Assembly: GCA_026707735.1 (NCBI GenBank)
Contig: JAPOWH010000021.1
Location: forward strand, 1 to 33,285
Length of the DNA stretch: 33,285 nt
Source: Gammaproteobacteria bacterium
GTDB taxonomy: Bacteria; Pseudomonadota; Gammaproteobacteria; Pseudomonadales; Azotimanducaceae
Reading direction: 5' to 3'
In this document: positions 24,812 through 33,285 of the stretch, piece by piece
Layout of the letters: each line of letters starts with the position of its first letter
Position numbering within the stretch: the stretch's first letter is position 1
Position numbers and translations under genes: made by a program
The notes under the pieces: generated by a model
The model's database searches: none
The model's input: only the letters and a program-made list of their open reading frames with translations
Told to the model about the DNA's origin: nothing

Positions 24812-26902
24812 CTACGCGCTTCCATCCACATCCTTCATAGAAAGAGACACACGGCCTCGATTGTCAATCTCGAGCACCACTACCTCAACCTCCTGACCCT
24901 CCTTGAGATAGTCTGACACGCGTTCCACGCGCCCAGGGGCAATCTTGGATATGTGTACAAGGCCATCTTTGCCAGGCAGGATGTTCACGAATGCACCAAA
25001 GTCCATTATTGTCTTGACTTCGCCTCGATAAATCTTCCCGACCGCGGGTTCTTCGGTCAGGTCGTTGATCATTTTTCTAGCGATTTCTGCGGCACGAGTG
25101 GTCTCGGCATACACCTTGATGACTCCTTCGTCGTCAATTTCGATTTCCGCGCCCGATTCCTCCTGAATGGATCGAATGGTTGCACCACCCTTACCTATCA
25201 CTTCTCTAACCTTGTTTGGATGCACCTTGATCGTCTCGATCGTCGGGGCGAACTCCGAAACCTCCTCACGCGGCTTTGAAATGACAGCATTCATGGCGTT
25301 CAGAATGTGCAGCCTTGCGGAATGTGCCTGCGCAAGAGCTATTTCCATGATCTCTTCGTTGATGCCCTCGATCTTGATGTCCATCTGAAGCGCTGTGACT
25401 CCCTTGGCTGTGCCGGCAACTTTGAAATCCATGTCTCCGAGATGGTCTTCATCGCCCAGAATATCTGTAAGTACCGTAAATCTATCATCCGCTTTCACAA
25501 GACCCATCGCCACGCCCGCAACAGCGGACGAAATCGGTACTCCACCGTCCATCAACGCCAAGGACGCGCCGCAAACGCTTGCCATGGAACTTGATCCATT
25601 GCTTTCAGTGATTTCGGACACCACACGAACGGTGTAAGGAAATTCGTCTTGGCTAGGGAGCACGGCTTCGACCGCTCGTCGAGCCAATCGCCCATGACCC
25701 ACTTCTCGTCGAGCCGGTCCGCGCAACCGTCCAGCTTCGCCCACGCTAAAGGGGGGAAAGTTGTAATGCAACAGGAAGTGATCCCGGGTATTGCCGCTTA
25801 ATGCGTCGATCAGTGCGGCGTCTCGAGACATGCCCAGCGTAGCTGTGACGATTGCCTGTGTCTCTCCGCGTTGGAAGAGCGCCGACCCGTGCGTTCGGCG
25901 CAACACTCCCACTTCGACGTCCAGGTCTCGCACTTCGTCAGACCGTCTCCCGTCGATGCGAGGCTCCCCGTTCAAGATTCGTTCCCGAACAGTACGCTTT
26001 TCCAACGACGAGAAGTACTTGAGCACTTCTTCTTCGTTGGACTCTTCGTCGTCGGCCCCGCCAATTTTTTCGACAACGCGGTCTCGCAAGCCGCGTACTT
26101 CGGTAAGCCGTTCCGCCTTGCTTGTCACTCTGTAGGCATCCCCTAACTCGGCGCCAATCGATCGTTCAATCTCTTCCGCAAGTTGATTGTTTTGCGGAGG
26201 CGGCGAATAGTCCCACTTTTCCTTGCCCGCCACTTCCACCAGTTGGTTGATGGCTTGAATTTGAACTTGCATTTCCTGATGCGCGAACAGCACGGCACCC
26301 AGCATCTGGTCTTCAGAGAGTTCCTTCGCCTCACTCTCCACCATCAGTACGGCATTTTCTGTACCAGCAACCACCATGTTCAATCTGGACTCTTCCAACG
26401 ACGAAATCCTGGGATTAAGCAAGTAGGTGTTGTTAAAGAATCCGACTCGGTTGGCTCCTATGGGTCCAGCGAATGGCAGACCTGATATGGCAAGCGCGGC
26501 GGACGTTCCAATCAACGATACGATATCTGGATCGACGTCACGGTCCACCGACATGACAGTTGCTATGACATGCACTTCATTGCGGAATGCATCTGGAAAT
26601 AACGGTCGTATAGGACGATCAATAAGGCGACAAGTCAGCGTTTCCTTTTCGCTCGGCCTTCCTTCTCTTCGAAAGAAACCTCCTGGTATGCGACCAGCGG
26701 CATACATGCGCTCCTGATAATCCACAGTGAGAGGGAAAAATCCCTGATTTGGCATGGCTTCCGGCGCAGCTGCTACGGTACACAGCACAGAGGTGTCGTC
26801 CATGTGAGCCATAATGGCTCCCGTGGCCTGCCGTGCAATTCTGCCGGTTTCTAGTCTTACGCGATGATCGCCTAGCGCGAACTCGACTTTTCTTGGTTTC
26901 AA
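24812..26902 (-). CDS. pnp: polynucleotide phosphorylase
   Basis: A 696-residue 3'-to-5' phosphorolytic exoribonuclease and degradosome partner. Two RNase PH-like domains span ~1-545, with [29 protein letters not shown] and the catalytic [23 protein letters not shown] domain follows ([20 protein letters not shown]), then an S1 domain ([20 protein letters not shown]) ending near the C-terminus. The start is TTG at 26902 with AAGGGG six bases upstream. It is 19 nt downstream of rpsO. In E. coli a longer rpsO-pnp spacer holds the RNase III hairpin used for PNPase autoregulation; there is no room for it here. Confidence 0.97.
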   Translation of the reverse strand: MKPRKVEFALGDHRVRLETGRIARQATGAIMAHMDDTSVLCTVAAAPEAMPNQGFFPLTVDYQERMYAAGRIPGGFFRREGRPSEKETLTCRLIDRPIRPLFPDAFRNEVHVIATVMSVDRDVDPDIVSLIGTSAALAISGLPFAGPIGANRVGFFNNTYLLNPRISSLEESRLNMVVAGTENAVLMVESEAKELSEDQMLGAVLFAHQEMQVQIQAINQLVEVAGKEKWDYSPPPQNNQLAEEIERSIGAELGDAYRVTSKAERLTEVRGLRDRVVEKIGGADDEESNEEEVLKYFSSLEKRTVRERILNGEPRIDGRRSDEVRDLDVEVGVLRRTHGSALFQRGETQAIVTATLGMSRDAALIDALSGNTRDHFLLHYNFPPFSVGEAGRLRGPARREVGHGRLARRAVEAVLPSQDEFPYTVRVVSEITESNGSSSMASVCGASLALMDGGVPISSAVAGVAMGLVKADDRFTVLTDILGDEDHLGDMDFKVAGTAKGVTALQMDIKIEGINEEIMEIALAQAHSARLHILNAMNAVISKPREEVSEFAPTIETIKVHPNKVREVIGKGGATIRSIQEESGAEIEIDDEGVIKVYAETTRAAEIARKMINDLTEEPAVGKIYRGEVKTIMDFGAFVNILPGKDGLVHISKIAPGRVERVSDYLKEGQEVEVVVLEIDNRGRVSLSMKDVDGSA

Positions 26903-26921
26903 ACTGTTCCCCTTAACGCTG

Positions 26922-27191
26922 TTAGCGTCTAATGTCCAGTCGCGAAATGAGGAACGTATAACGATCTACATCTTTCGACTTCAAATAGTCCAGAAGCTTG
27001 CGTCGACGCGCAACCATAATCTGCAGTCCTCGGCGGGAGTGATTGTCCCCCTTGTGAACCCTCAAGTGTTCTTGCACAGAATTTATGTTCTTGGTCAGCA
27101 GCGCTATTTGAACCTCCGGGGAGCCTGTATCGCTGTCACCACGACCAAACTCCTTCAAGACCTCATACTTCGCTTCGGCAGTCAATGCCAT
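26922..27191 (-). CDS. rpsO: 30S ribosomal protein S15
   Basis: 89 residues, exactly the E. coli S15 length; binds 16S rRNA helices in the central domain and bridges to 23S. Conserved [31 protein letters not shown] and RRRKLLDYL are present. AGGAGG lies seven bases before the ATG. The Shine-Dalgarno lies in the loop of a small ACCC/GGGT hairpin (27208-27192), which might take part in S15 feedback, though the stem is short. It is located 47 nt after truB and 19 nt before pnp in the conserved operon. Confidence 0.98.
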   Translation of the reverse strand: MALTAEAKYEVLKEFGRGDSDTGSPEVQIALLTKNINSVQEHLRVHKGDNHSRRGLQIMVARRRKLLDYLKSKDVDRYTFLISRLDIRR

Positions 27192-27238
27192 ACCCTAGCC
27201 TCCTGGGTGTCGTTGTTCTTGTAAATTGGTTGCTTTTT

Positions 27239-28162
27239 CTACTTTGCGAGGATCCGTCTCGGCGCAACACGCCCATCAACAAGAACCTCACCTACACCGA
27301 GGAACTGTTCTTGTTCCGATTCCCTAGCTGTCTCGCAAAGCCGCACCCATCCTCTTTCAGGTGCTTCAGGCACACGAATTGGCTGGCCGTGCTTAATGTC
27401 GAAAGCAGTTGGACCTGACACATACACGGCCGGCCACTTGCCCACTGCGCTGGATATCGGTAAGAGCAACTCTTCAACGCGGCGTTCGGCACTTGCTTTC
27501 TCAATCTGTTCCATAGTTACGAGACCGCTCTCGTCAAATGGCCCGACCTCTGTGCGGCGCAAGGCGGTCACATGAGCGCCGCACCCCAACTCTTCACCTA
27601 TGTCAGCCACCAAAGTGCGCACATAGGTTCCTTTACTGCAATGGATCTTCAAGCCAAACTCGGGATTTCGAAACCATTGCAGCTCATTGCAGAAAATTTG
27701 AACAGGCCTTGGATCCCGTGGCAGCTCCACACCTTGACGTGCTAATTTGTACAGTGGCTGTCCGTTAACCTTGATGGCTGAGAACATCGAAGGCACTTGC
27801 TCGATGTTTCCCTGAAACTTCCGCAGCACGCCACGGAGGTCCGACTCCACAACATGATCCGCTCGTCGCGTTGAGCAGACCTCGCCTTCCGCATCACCAC
27901 TATCCGTGGACACTCCCAGCGTCGACGTGACTAAGTACGTCTTGTTTGCATTGAGCAGAAACTGCGAGAACTTGGTCGCATCGCCGAGACAGAGAGGAAG
28001 CAGTCCCGTCGCAAGAGGATCTAGACTACCGGTGTGACCAACCTTGCGAGCTCCAACCAAACGTTTGACCTTCTGCAATGCTTCGTTCGAAGTGATGCCG
28101 GCTGGTTTGTCCAAGACAAGCATCCCATGGACGTCGCGGCCACGTGTTCTTCGTCTAGTCAT
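27239..28162 (-). CDS. truB: tRNA pseudouridine(55) synthase
   Basis: About 307 residues. It makes pseudouridine 55 in the T-loop of most tRNAs. Signatures: HGMLVLDKPAGITSNEALQK, KVGHTGSLDPLATGLLPLCL with catalytic Asp48, TYLVTSTLGVSTDSGDAEGE, and CSKGTYVRTLVADIGEELG. ATG 28162 is preferred over the GTG at 28171; it overlaps the rbfA stop by 8 nt, implying coupled translation. Confidence 0.96.
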   Translation of the reverse strand: MTRRRTRGRDVHGMLVLDKPAGITSNEALQKVKRLVGARKVGHTGSLDPLATGLLPLCLGDATKFSQFLLNANKTYLVTSTLGVSTDSGDAEGEVCSTRRADHVVESDLRGVLRKFQGNIEQVPSMFSAIKVNGQPLYKLARQGVELPRDPRPVQIFCNELQWFRNPEFGLKIHCSKGTYVRTLVADIGEELGCGAHVTALRRTEVGPFDESGLVTMEQIEKASAERRVEELLLPISSAVGKWPAVYVSGPTAFDIKHGQPIRVPEAPERGWVRLCETARESEQEQFLGVGEVLVDGRVAPRRILAK

Positions 28163-28571
28163 CAGCAACACCGTCTACGGTGGATTCACGTTCCATAGCT
28201 CTATCAATGAGTGCGTCCAATCTCTGGCCAACCTCTTCCGTATCGTCGTAGTGGAATCGCAACTGCGGAGTCAATCGCATAGCGAGACGTTGCGCCAATT
28301 CTGTCCGCAAGAATCCAGCCGCTCCGTCGAATATGGCAACAATGGCTTCGCGTTGATCAGAATCTGCAGAGCCCAAACACTGAAAGTACACGTCGGCAAA
28401 CGCCATGTCCCGTGTGACCCTAACATCCGAGATTGAGATCTCAGAAGCTTCAACGCGCGGGTCGCGCATCTTCTTCCTAACGATATCGGTCAATTCCTGA
28501 CGGATATGTTCTGCAACGCGAAGTTCTCTACCAAATGAACGGGACCGATGTAGAACACGTACTCGACGCAT
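28155..28571 (-). CDS. rbfA: ribosome-binding factor A
   Basis: 138 residues; a KH-like cold-shock assembly factor for the 30S subunit that acts on the 16S 5' helix and 3' region. The conserved core runs from SFGRELRVAEHIRQELTDIV through KKMRDPRV, SISDVRVTRDMAFADVYF to LRFHYDDTEEVGQRLDALID. A longer frame goes back to 28661 inside infB, but ATG 28571 gives family length and forms TAATG with the infB stop, indicating coupling. Confidence 0.95.
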   Translation of the reverse strand: MRRVRVLHRSRSFGRELRVAEHIRQELTDIVRKKMRDPRVEASEISISDVRVTRDMAFADVYFQCLGSADSDQREAIVAIFDGAAGFLRTELAQRLAMRLTPQLRFHYDDTEEVGQRLDALIDRAMERESTVDGVADD

Positions 28572-31351
28572 TACAACGCGCGCGCCACTTCGCGCGCTTC
28601 GAAGACTTCTATTCGATCTCCCTCTCGCACGTCGTTGTAGTTTCGAACTCCAATGCCACATTCGAAACCGTTGCGGACTTCCAAAACGTCGTCCTTGAAT
28701 CTTCGCAGCGACTCCAGTTCTCCCTCATAGATCACTGTGCTGTCGCGTAGCACGCGAATTTTCTTGTTGCGGAACACAGATCCTTCGACGACCATGCAGC
28801 CTGCGACATTGCCGAACCGCGGCGAATGAAACACATCGCGAACCTCAGCTGTTCCAACGATCTCCTCGCGCAATTCGGGGACGAGCATGTCCTCCAGAAT
28901 GCTCTTGATGTCGTCAAGCAGTTCGTAGATGATGCTGTAGTATCGAACCTCTATGCCGTTTCGCTCGACAATGGTCTTCGCGGCATTGTCCAGCCGCACG
29001 TTGAATCCAAAAATCATGGCATCGTAGGCGATCGACAGGTTCACGTCCGATTCTGTGATCCCACCGACTCCCGAGCCGAGAACCTGAACACCTACTTCCT
29101 CGTTGCCCAATTCGCCGCAGGCTTGCGAAATCGCTTCTAGCGAACCGCGAACGTCTGCTTTCAATACAACATTCAGAATGCGTTTCTCGCCCTTTCCAAG
29201 ATTCGCAAACATCGACTCGAGACGGGAACTCTGTCGAATCATCGTTTGTTTCTTCTGACTCTTGTCCAAACGTGCGGACGCCAGCTGGCGAGCTTGTTTC
29301 TCGTCCATGGTGACGTTAAAGTCGTCGCCCGCTGAAGGTGCACCGTTCAGACCCAGCACTTCAACGGGTATGGAGGGACCCGCCTCGTCCACGGCTTCTC
29401 CACGATCATTGAGTAGCGAACGCGCTTTTCCGTAGCACTCTCCTGCCAATACGACGTCTCCTTTGCGCAATGTGCCGTTTTGCACGAGGAGGCTGGCAAC
29501 TGGACCACGACCACGATCAAGTTTGGACTCAATGACTACTCCTCTAGCAATCGCCTCTGGAAACGCCCTGAACTCATGGACTTCCGCCAGCAACGAGATT
29601 GCCGTCAAGAGGTCCTCCACGCCTTCGCCCGTCTCCGCAGATACATCAACAAATTGCGTATCGCCACCCCACTCTTCTGGAGAAACGCCAATCGTGTTTA
29701 ACTCGTTGCGCACGCGTCCCGGATCGACTCCAGGCAGATCAATCTTGTTTACCGCAACGATGATCGGTACCTCTGCAGCCTTTGCATGTTGAACCGCCTC
29801 CTCGGTCTGGGGCATGACCCCATCGTCGGCGGCGCAAACAAGCACAACTATGTCGGTCGCATTAGCTCCTCGAGCGCGCATCGCAGAAAATGCCGCGTGC
29901 CCTGGAGTATCTAGAAACGTGATGGATCCTTTTGGTGTCTCTAGATGGTATGCGCCGATGTGTTGGGTAATGCCCCCTTGTTCCTCGCTCACAATTCGTG
30001 TCTTGCGGATGTAGTCGAGCAACGAAGTCTTGCCGTGGTCGACATGTCCCATAACCACAACAACAGGGGAACGTGTTGCGGAATCGCCCACAGACTGTTT
30101 AGCGGATACAAGCTGCTCTTCCATTGGATCGCTAGAGACCAGCTGCGCTCGATGACCCATTTCCTCCACGACAAGTGTCGCGGTGTCTACATCAACCAAC
30201 TGATTGATCGTCACCATTTCGCCTAGATTCATCAAAGTCTTGATTACCTCGGCGGACTTTACGGACATCTTGCGCGCCAACTCGCCAACCGTAATTGCCT
30301 CAGAGAGCTCAACGTCGCGAACTATTTTTTCAATAGGCTTGGAGAATTCTCCTCCTGTTTTGGTAACTTCAAATGCCCGTTTCTTTGCACGATCGCGAAT
30401 GGAACGTCGACGACGGTCTCCTGCTCTTCTCGTGCCAGTAGAAGAAAAGTCGACAGTCTCGCGTTGTGCGGCCTTAACTGTCTTTTGTTTCCTCTCGTCG
30501 CGCCTCTTGCCGCCTTTCTCCGTAGCGAAGGCTTCGGCTTCGGCACGCGCCAAGCTTTCCGCGGCTGCGATTCGTCTTTGATTTTCTTCTTCGCGAGCTC
30601 GTTCTGCAGCATTCTCACGCTCAATTCTCGCCCTCTCAGCCTCCTGCGCTTTGAGTTGCTCGGCATCTTGTCGCTGCTTGGCCTTCTCTTGACGCTCCTG
30701 CTGCTTCCGGCGAATCTCCTCTTCGGCGGCAACCCGTTTGTCTTCCTCCTCGTGAATTCGCTCCTTTTCCAACTCCAGTTGAGTCGCGCTTTCTTGTGTA
30801 GTAGCGTGTTGGGCGTCCTGCGGTTGTTTCAATTCCGAAGCGGCATCGGTGTCCGTGGTGGTTGTGGGTTCCGTCAAACCTTCCGCTGGCGAGATTCTCG
30901 GTGACTGTTGGTCTTCGTCCGACGTACCTCGGGCTGTAGCGATGCTTGGCGTAGCTGCGACAGCCGCACCGTCTGGAGGCGCGGCGCCCTTGCGCACAAT
31001 TCGACGACGCCTGACCTTTTCTACCTTTACCGTGTTGGCTGGCCGTTGAATACCCAGCGTACCTGTGCGGGGCCGCGTAAGCGTTCCAAGACCACCACCA
31101 GACATCTCACGTCTTGCCGAAGGAGGCGATGTCCGTTCTATTCGGCGTAGTCCGGACTCGTCGTCCCCGCTACCTCGAGCTTGTCTCTCCTTCATATAGG
31201 CGACAAGCAATGCGACATCCTTGCTCGATATCGAGTCGCTAGACTCTTTTTGGGGCAATCCTGCCTGCGCGATGTTGTCGAGCAAAAGCTGCACGTCAAT
31301 GTTTTGCCGCTTAGCAATATCCGCTACAGTGTCTTGGACTGGTGTGTTCAT
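28571..31351 (-). CDS. infB: translation initiation factor IF-2
   Basis: A 926-residue GTPase that places fMet-tRNA on the ribosome. An N-terminal IF2-N helical domain ([20 protein letters not shown]) is followed by a long charged Glu/Arg/Lys linker (~170-300), a second IF2-N-like segment ([20 protein letters not shown]), then the G domain from about residue 430 with [12 protein letters not shown] (G1), DTPGHAAF (G3), NKID (G4) and SAETGEG (G5). C-terminal domains contain [16 protein letters not shown] and [18 protein letters not shown]. Length is similar to E. coli IF2-alpha (890). No strong Shine-Dalgarno is seen before ATG 31351. It is 43 nt after nusA. Confidence 0.97.
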   Translation of the reverse strand: MNTPVQDTVADIAKRQNIDVQLLLDNIAQAGLPQKESSDSISSKDVALLVAYMKERQARGSGDDESGLRRIERTSPPSARREMSGGGLGTLTRPRTGTLGIQRPANTVKVEKVRRRRIVRKGAAPPDGAAVAATPSIATARGTSDEDQQSPRISPAEGLTEPTTTTDTDAASELKQPQDAQHATTQESATQLELEKERIHEEEDKRVAAEEEIRRKQQERQEKAKQRQDAEQLKAQEAERARIERENAAERAREEENQRRIAAAESLARAEAEAFATEKGGKRRDERKQKTVKAAQRETVDFSSTGTRRAGDRRRRSIRDRAKKRAFEVTKTGGEFSKPIEKIVRDVELSEAITVGELARKMSVKSAEVIKTLMNLGEMVTINQLVDVDTATLVVEEMGHRAQLVSSDPMEEQLVSAKQSVGDSATRSPVVVVMGHVDHGKTSLLDYIRKTRIVSEEQGGITQHIGAYHLETPKGSITFLDTPGHAAFSAMRARGANATDIVVLVCAADDGVMPQTEEAVQHAKAAEVPIIVAVNKIDLPGVDPGRVRNELNTIGVSPEEWGGDTQFVDVSAETGEGVEDLLTAISLLAEVHEFRAFPEAIARGVVIESKLDRGRGPVASLLVQNGTLRKGDVVLAGECYGKARSLLNDRGEAVDEAGPSIPVEVLGLNGAPSAGDDFNVTMDEKQARQLASARLDKSQKKQTMIRQSSRLESMFANLGKGEKRILNVVLKADVRGSLEAISQACGELGNEEVGVQVLGSGVGGITESDVNLSIAYDAMIFGFNVRLDNAAKTIVERNGIEVRYYSIIYELLDDIKSILEDMLVPELREEIVGTAEVRDVFHSPRFGNVAGCMVVEGSVFRNKKIRVLRDSTVIYEGELESLRRFKDDVLEVRNGFECGIGVRNYNDVREGDRIEVFEAREVARAL

Positions 31352-31394
31352 GTAGTCAATCGACCGTTCTGTGTCTCGTATGTTCCCAACCTAT

Positions 31395-32975
31395 CTAACT
31401 ACCTGACACTCCGAGCATAGGCTCTCGTGCGGTCATGATGAGCTTTCCGGCGAACTCTGCGTCTACGCCGATTTCCATCTCCAGAATGTCTGGTATCGCT
31501 AAATCAGCCAATTCCGAAACCGTGCGGACGCCCTGCGAAGCTAAACGCCAAGCTATGACGTCCGTCATTCCCTCCATGCTCAACAGTTCCACTGAAGGCG
31601 CATCTGACTGCGCATCCGACTCCTCTTCGCCTACTTGCTCCTGAAGTGCTGCAGCAGCGCGTTCTCGCAAAATCTGCACGATTTCTTCAGTAAAGCCTTC
31701 AATTTCAAGCATTTCGTTGATGTCGACATAAGCAACTTCCTCAAGCGAGGTAAAGCTCTCCTCTACCAAGACCTGCGCTAGTTCCTCGTCAGCTTCAAGT
31801 CGCGACATGAACATCTCAACAAGTTTCAGTTCTCTTTCTTCCTGTTCCTTAATCGCGTCGTCATAGCGCCTAATATTGAGCTTCCAACCACTAAGTTCGC
31901 TGGCGAGCCTAACGTTCTCCCCATTTGAACCGATTGCAATTGCGTGGTGTTCCTGGCGGACCAGAATGTCCATGGAATGCAAGTCGTCGTCTCGCATGAT
32001 CTGCTCAATGGGTACAGGGCTCATTGCGTTGACAACCAGTTGCACTGGATCCGCATCCCATTGAACGACATCAATTCTTTCGTTGGCCAGTTCGTTGGAA
32101 ACTGCTTGTACCCGTGAGCCGCGCATCCCTACGCACGCGCCCACGGCATCAATGCGGCGATCGTTGGTGGTAACCGCGATCTTCGCTCGTTGACCGGGAA
32201 TCCTAGCTGCGCCCCGAATCTCAATGACCTCTTCAGCGATTTCCGGCACCTCCAGTTTGAAGAGCTCCACAAGCATTTCAGTGCAGGATCGCGACAGGAT
32301 CAGCTGCGGTCCTTTGCTGTCCGGATCAATCCGCAAGAGATACGCTCGTACGCGCTCCTCGACACGATGAATCTGTCGTGGTATCAGATGCTCTCGATAG
32401 AGCGCACCTTCAACATTGTTGCCCAAATCTAGCGTTACCATCGAGTCCCGGTGCGACCTCTTCACAGTACCGCTGATCAGCTGACCGACCTTGTCCTGGT
32501 ACTCCGTAGCGACGCGTTCGCGTTCCGCTTCTCGCACCTTCTGGAAAATGACTTGGCGGGCAATTTGCGCCATGATCCGTCCAAAATCGACGTTGGGCCA
32601 AGACTCTTCCCATGTATCGCCTATTTCCAGTCCTGACTCCTTTTCCCGGGCTTGCTCAAGGGTCAGATGCGCATCGGGATTGAATATTTGGTTTTCCCAG
32701 CCGACCAATTCCTGTGTTCCGATGCCAATCTGATGATCGGGCTCCGGAACCGGCACTGCGTTCATTCTGTCTGGGTCGACAACCGTCCAAACACGAAAGG
32801 TGTCACAGGTGTTTGCTTCCCAGTTGATGGAAACGCGAAACTCCGCGTTTTCTCGAACACGTCTTTTCGTCGCCGTGGCCAAGGCAGCCTCAATTGCGCC
32901 GAAAACCACATCTTCCGAGATTCCTTTTTCATTGGAAACGGATTCCACCGCATTCCTTATTTCCTTGAAATTCAT
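31395..32975 (-). CDS. nusA: transcription termination/antitermination protein NusA
   Basis: A 526-residue RNA-polymerase-binding factor. The N-terminal domain starts MNFKEIRNAVESVSNEKGIS; then S1 (IIS-type VGQLISGTVKRSHRDSMVTL), KH1 (DAVGACVGMRGSRVQAVSNE) and KH2 (HAIAIGSNGENVRLASELSG) domains, followed by two acidic AR-type repeats (LEIEGFTEEIVQILRERA; LSMEGMTDVIAWRLASQGV), as in enterobacterial NusA. The frame continues upstream to 33146, but that part overlaps rimP and is unlike NusA, so ATG 32975 is chosen. It is 13 nt after the rimP stop. Through boxA complexes NusA would also act on the rrn operon at the left end. Confidence 0.96.
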   Translation of the reverse strand: MNFKEIRNAVESVSNEKGISEDVVFGAIEAALATATKRRVRENAEFRVSINWEANTCDTFRVWTVVDPDRMNAVPVPEPDHQIGIGTQELVGWENQIFNPDAHLTLEQAREKESGLEIGDTWEESWPNVDFGRIMAQIARQVIFQKVREAERERVATEYQDKVGQLISGTVKRSHRDSMVTLDLGNNVEGALYREHLIPRQIHRVEERVRAYLLRIDPDSKGPQLILSRSCTEMLVELFKLEVPEIAEEVIEIRGAARIPGQRAKIAVTTNDRRIDAVGACVGMRGSRVQAVSNELANERIDVVQWDADPVQLVVNAMSPVPIEQIMRDDDLHSMDILVRQEHHAIAIGSNGENVRLASELSGWKLNIRRYDDAIKEQEERELKLVEMFMSRLEADEELAQVLVEESFTSLEEVAYVDINEMLEIEGFTEEIVQILRERAAAALQEQVGEEESDAQSDAPSVELLSMEGMTDVIAWRLASQGVRTVSELADLAIPDILEMEIGVDAEFAGKLIMTAREPMLGVSGS

Positions 32976-32988
32976 AACGTCAACGCTT

Positions 32989-33285
32989 CTAGCTGAACGA
33001 CGGCACGAGCCGAGCCCGGCGCAATTGATCGAATTCCACGACGAACTCTTCGTTTTCAAAGTCGATGCCGAATTTTTCCGCGTCGCTAAATCGCAATCGA
33101 CCGCGTAGGTGCGAACGTCCGGACTTGGGCCACAAGAGACGCACATCGATCAATTCGCCCAAATACGACTTGAACTGCTCAGGCTTGAAAAGCACTCGAT
33201 CCAATCCTGGTGAGGAAACCTGAATGGTCAAGTTTCTGGGCAGCACCTCCTCCACATCCAGCACGGCCTCGATTTGATTGCTGAC
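32989..33285 (-). CDS. rimP: ribosome maturation factor RimP (partial, 5' end outside window)
   Basis: The C-terminal ~98 residues are present; the frame stays open to the right edge. VSNQIEAVLDVEEVLPRN, then LTIQVSSPGLDRVLFKPEQF, matches the RimP core (VSSPGLDRPLF in E. coli), and the end FDQLRRARLVP matches the family C-terminus. RimP helps 30S subunit assembly. It is the first visible gene of the leftward rimP-nusA-infB operon; its promoter lies outside the window. Confidence 0.94.
   Translation of the reverse strand, partial: VSNQIEAVLDVEEVLPRNLTIQVSSPGLDRVLFKPEQFKSYLGELIDVRLLWPKSGRSHLRGRLRFSDAEKFGIDFENEEFVVEFDQLRRARLVPSFS

Noticed and set aside
1-33285. CRISPR arrays, tRNA genes, insertion sequences, integrases or attachment sites
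   Set aside because: No regularly spaced repeats, cloverleaf-type T-loop sequences, transposase motifs or flanking direct repeats were found by eye; the window is core chromosome.

Overview
The window is about 33 kb of chromosome from a gammaproteobacterium of moderate GC. No recent mobile element, CRISPR array or tRNA gene is visible. The lineage call rests on the 5' end of a 16S rRNA gene with gammaproteobacterial sequence and on gene order. The blocks tyrS/mepM-anmK-erpA beside an rrn operon, dksA-gluQ-(NtrC-type regulator)-pcnB-panB-panC-pgi-acs, and rimP-nusA-infB-rbfA-truB-rpsO-pnp closely follow the order recalled for Pseudomonas. The genus cannot be named from this window.

Layout. 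(1) 1-214: start of a 16S rRNA gene read leftwards off the window, with a candidate rrn promoter and boxA-like leader to about 431. (2) 803-3194: three tandem paralogous, cysteine-bearing lipoproteins of unknown family, placed between tyrS and the rRNA operon. (3) 3516-7984: tyrS leftwards; the murein genes mepM and anmK rightwards; erpA leftwards, possibly from a leaderless promoter. (4) 8363-12872: a ClC chloride transport protein, then hemJ and hemL (haem synthesis) and an adenosine-kinase-like PfkB protein, with overlapping or close junctions. (5) 12869-19166: sfsA convergent with the kinase; then a large fusion of a histone-H1-like Lys/Ala/Ser/Pro-rich domain with DksA, gluQ, a degenerate NtrC/CbrB-like AAA+ protein, and pcnB. 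(6) 19217-24428: panB, panC, pgi and acs rightwards. (7) 24812-33285: the leftward rimP-nusA-infB-rbfA-truB-rpsO-pnp operon (translation, transcription elongation and RNA decay), with rimP cut by the window edge.

Most of the window is core housekeeping DNA. The unusual material is in the details. A transcription factor (DksA) is fused to an H1-like DNA-binding-type tail and carries a changed tip motif (DPVDQG rather than DxxDxA). gluQ apparently starts at an ATC codon. A CbrB-position regulator has lost the receiver aspartate, the GAFTGA loop and the Walker B aspartate, and cbrA is absent. A triplicated lipoprotein family sits beside the rRNA promoter. folK and panD, expected in the ancestral gene order, are absent. 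Many genes use GTG or TTG starts. Statements about other organisms come from general knowledge; nothing was searched.
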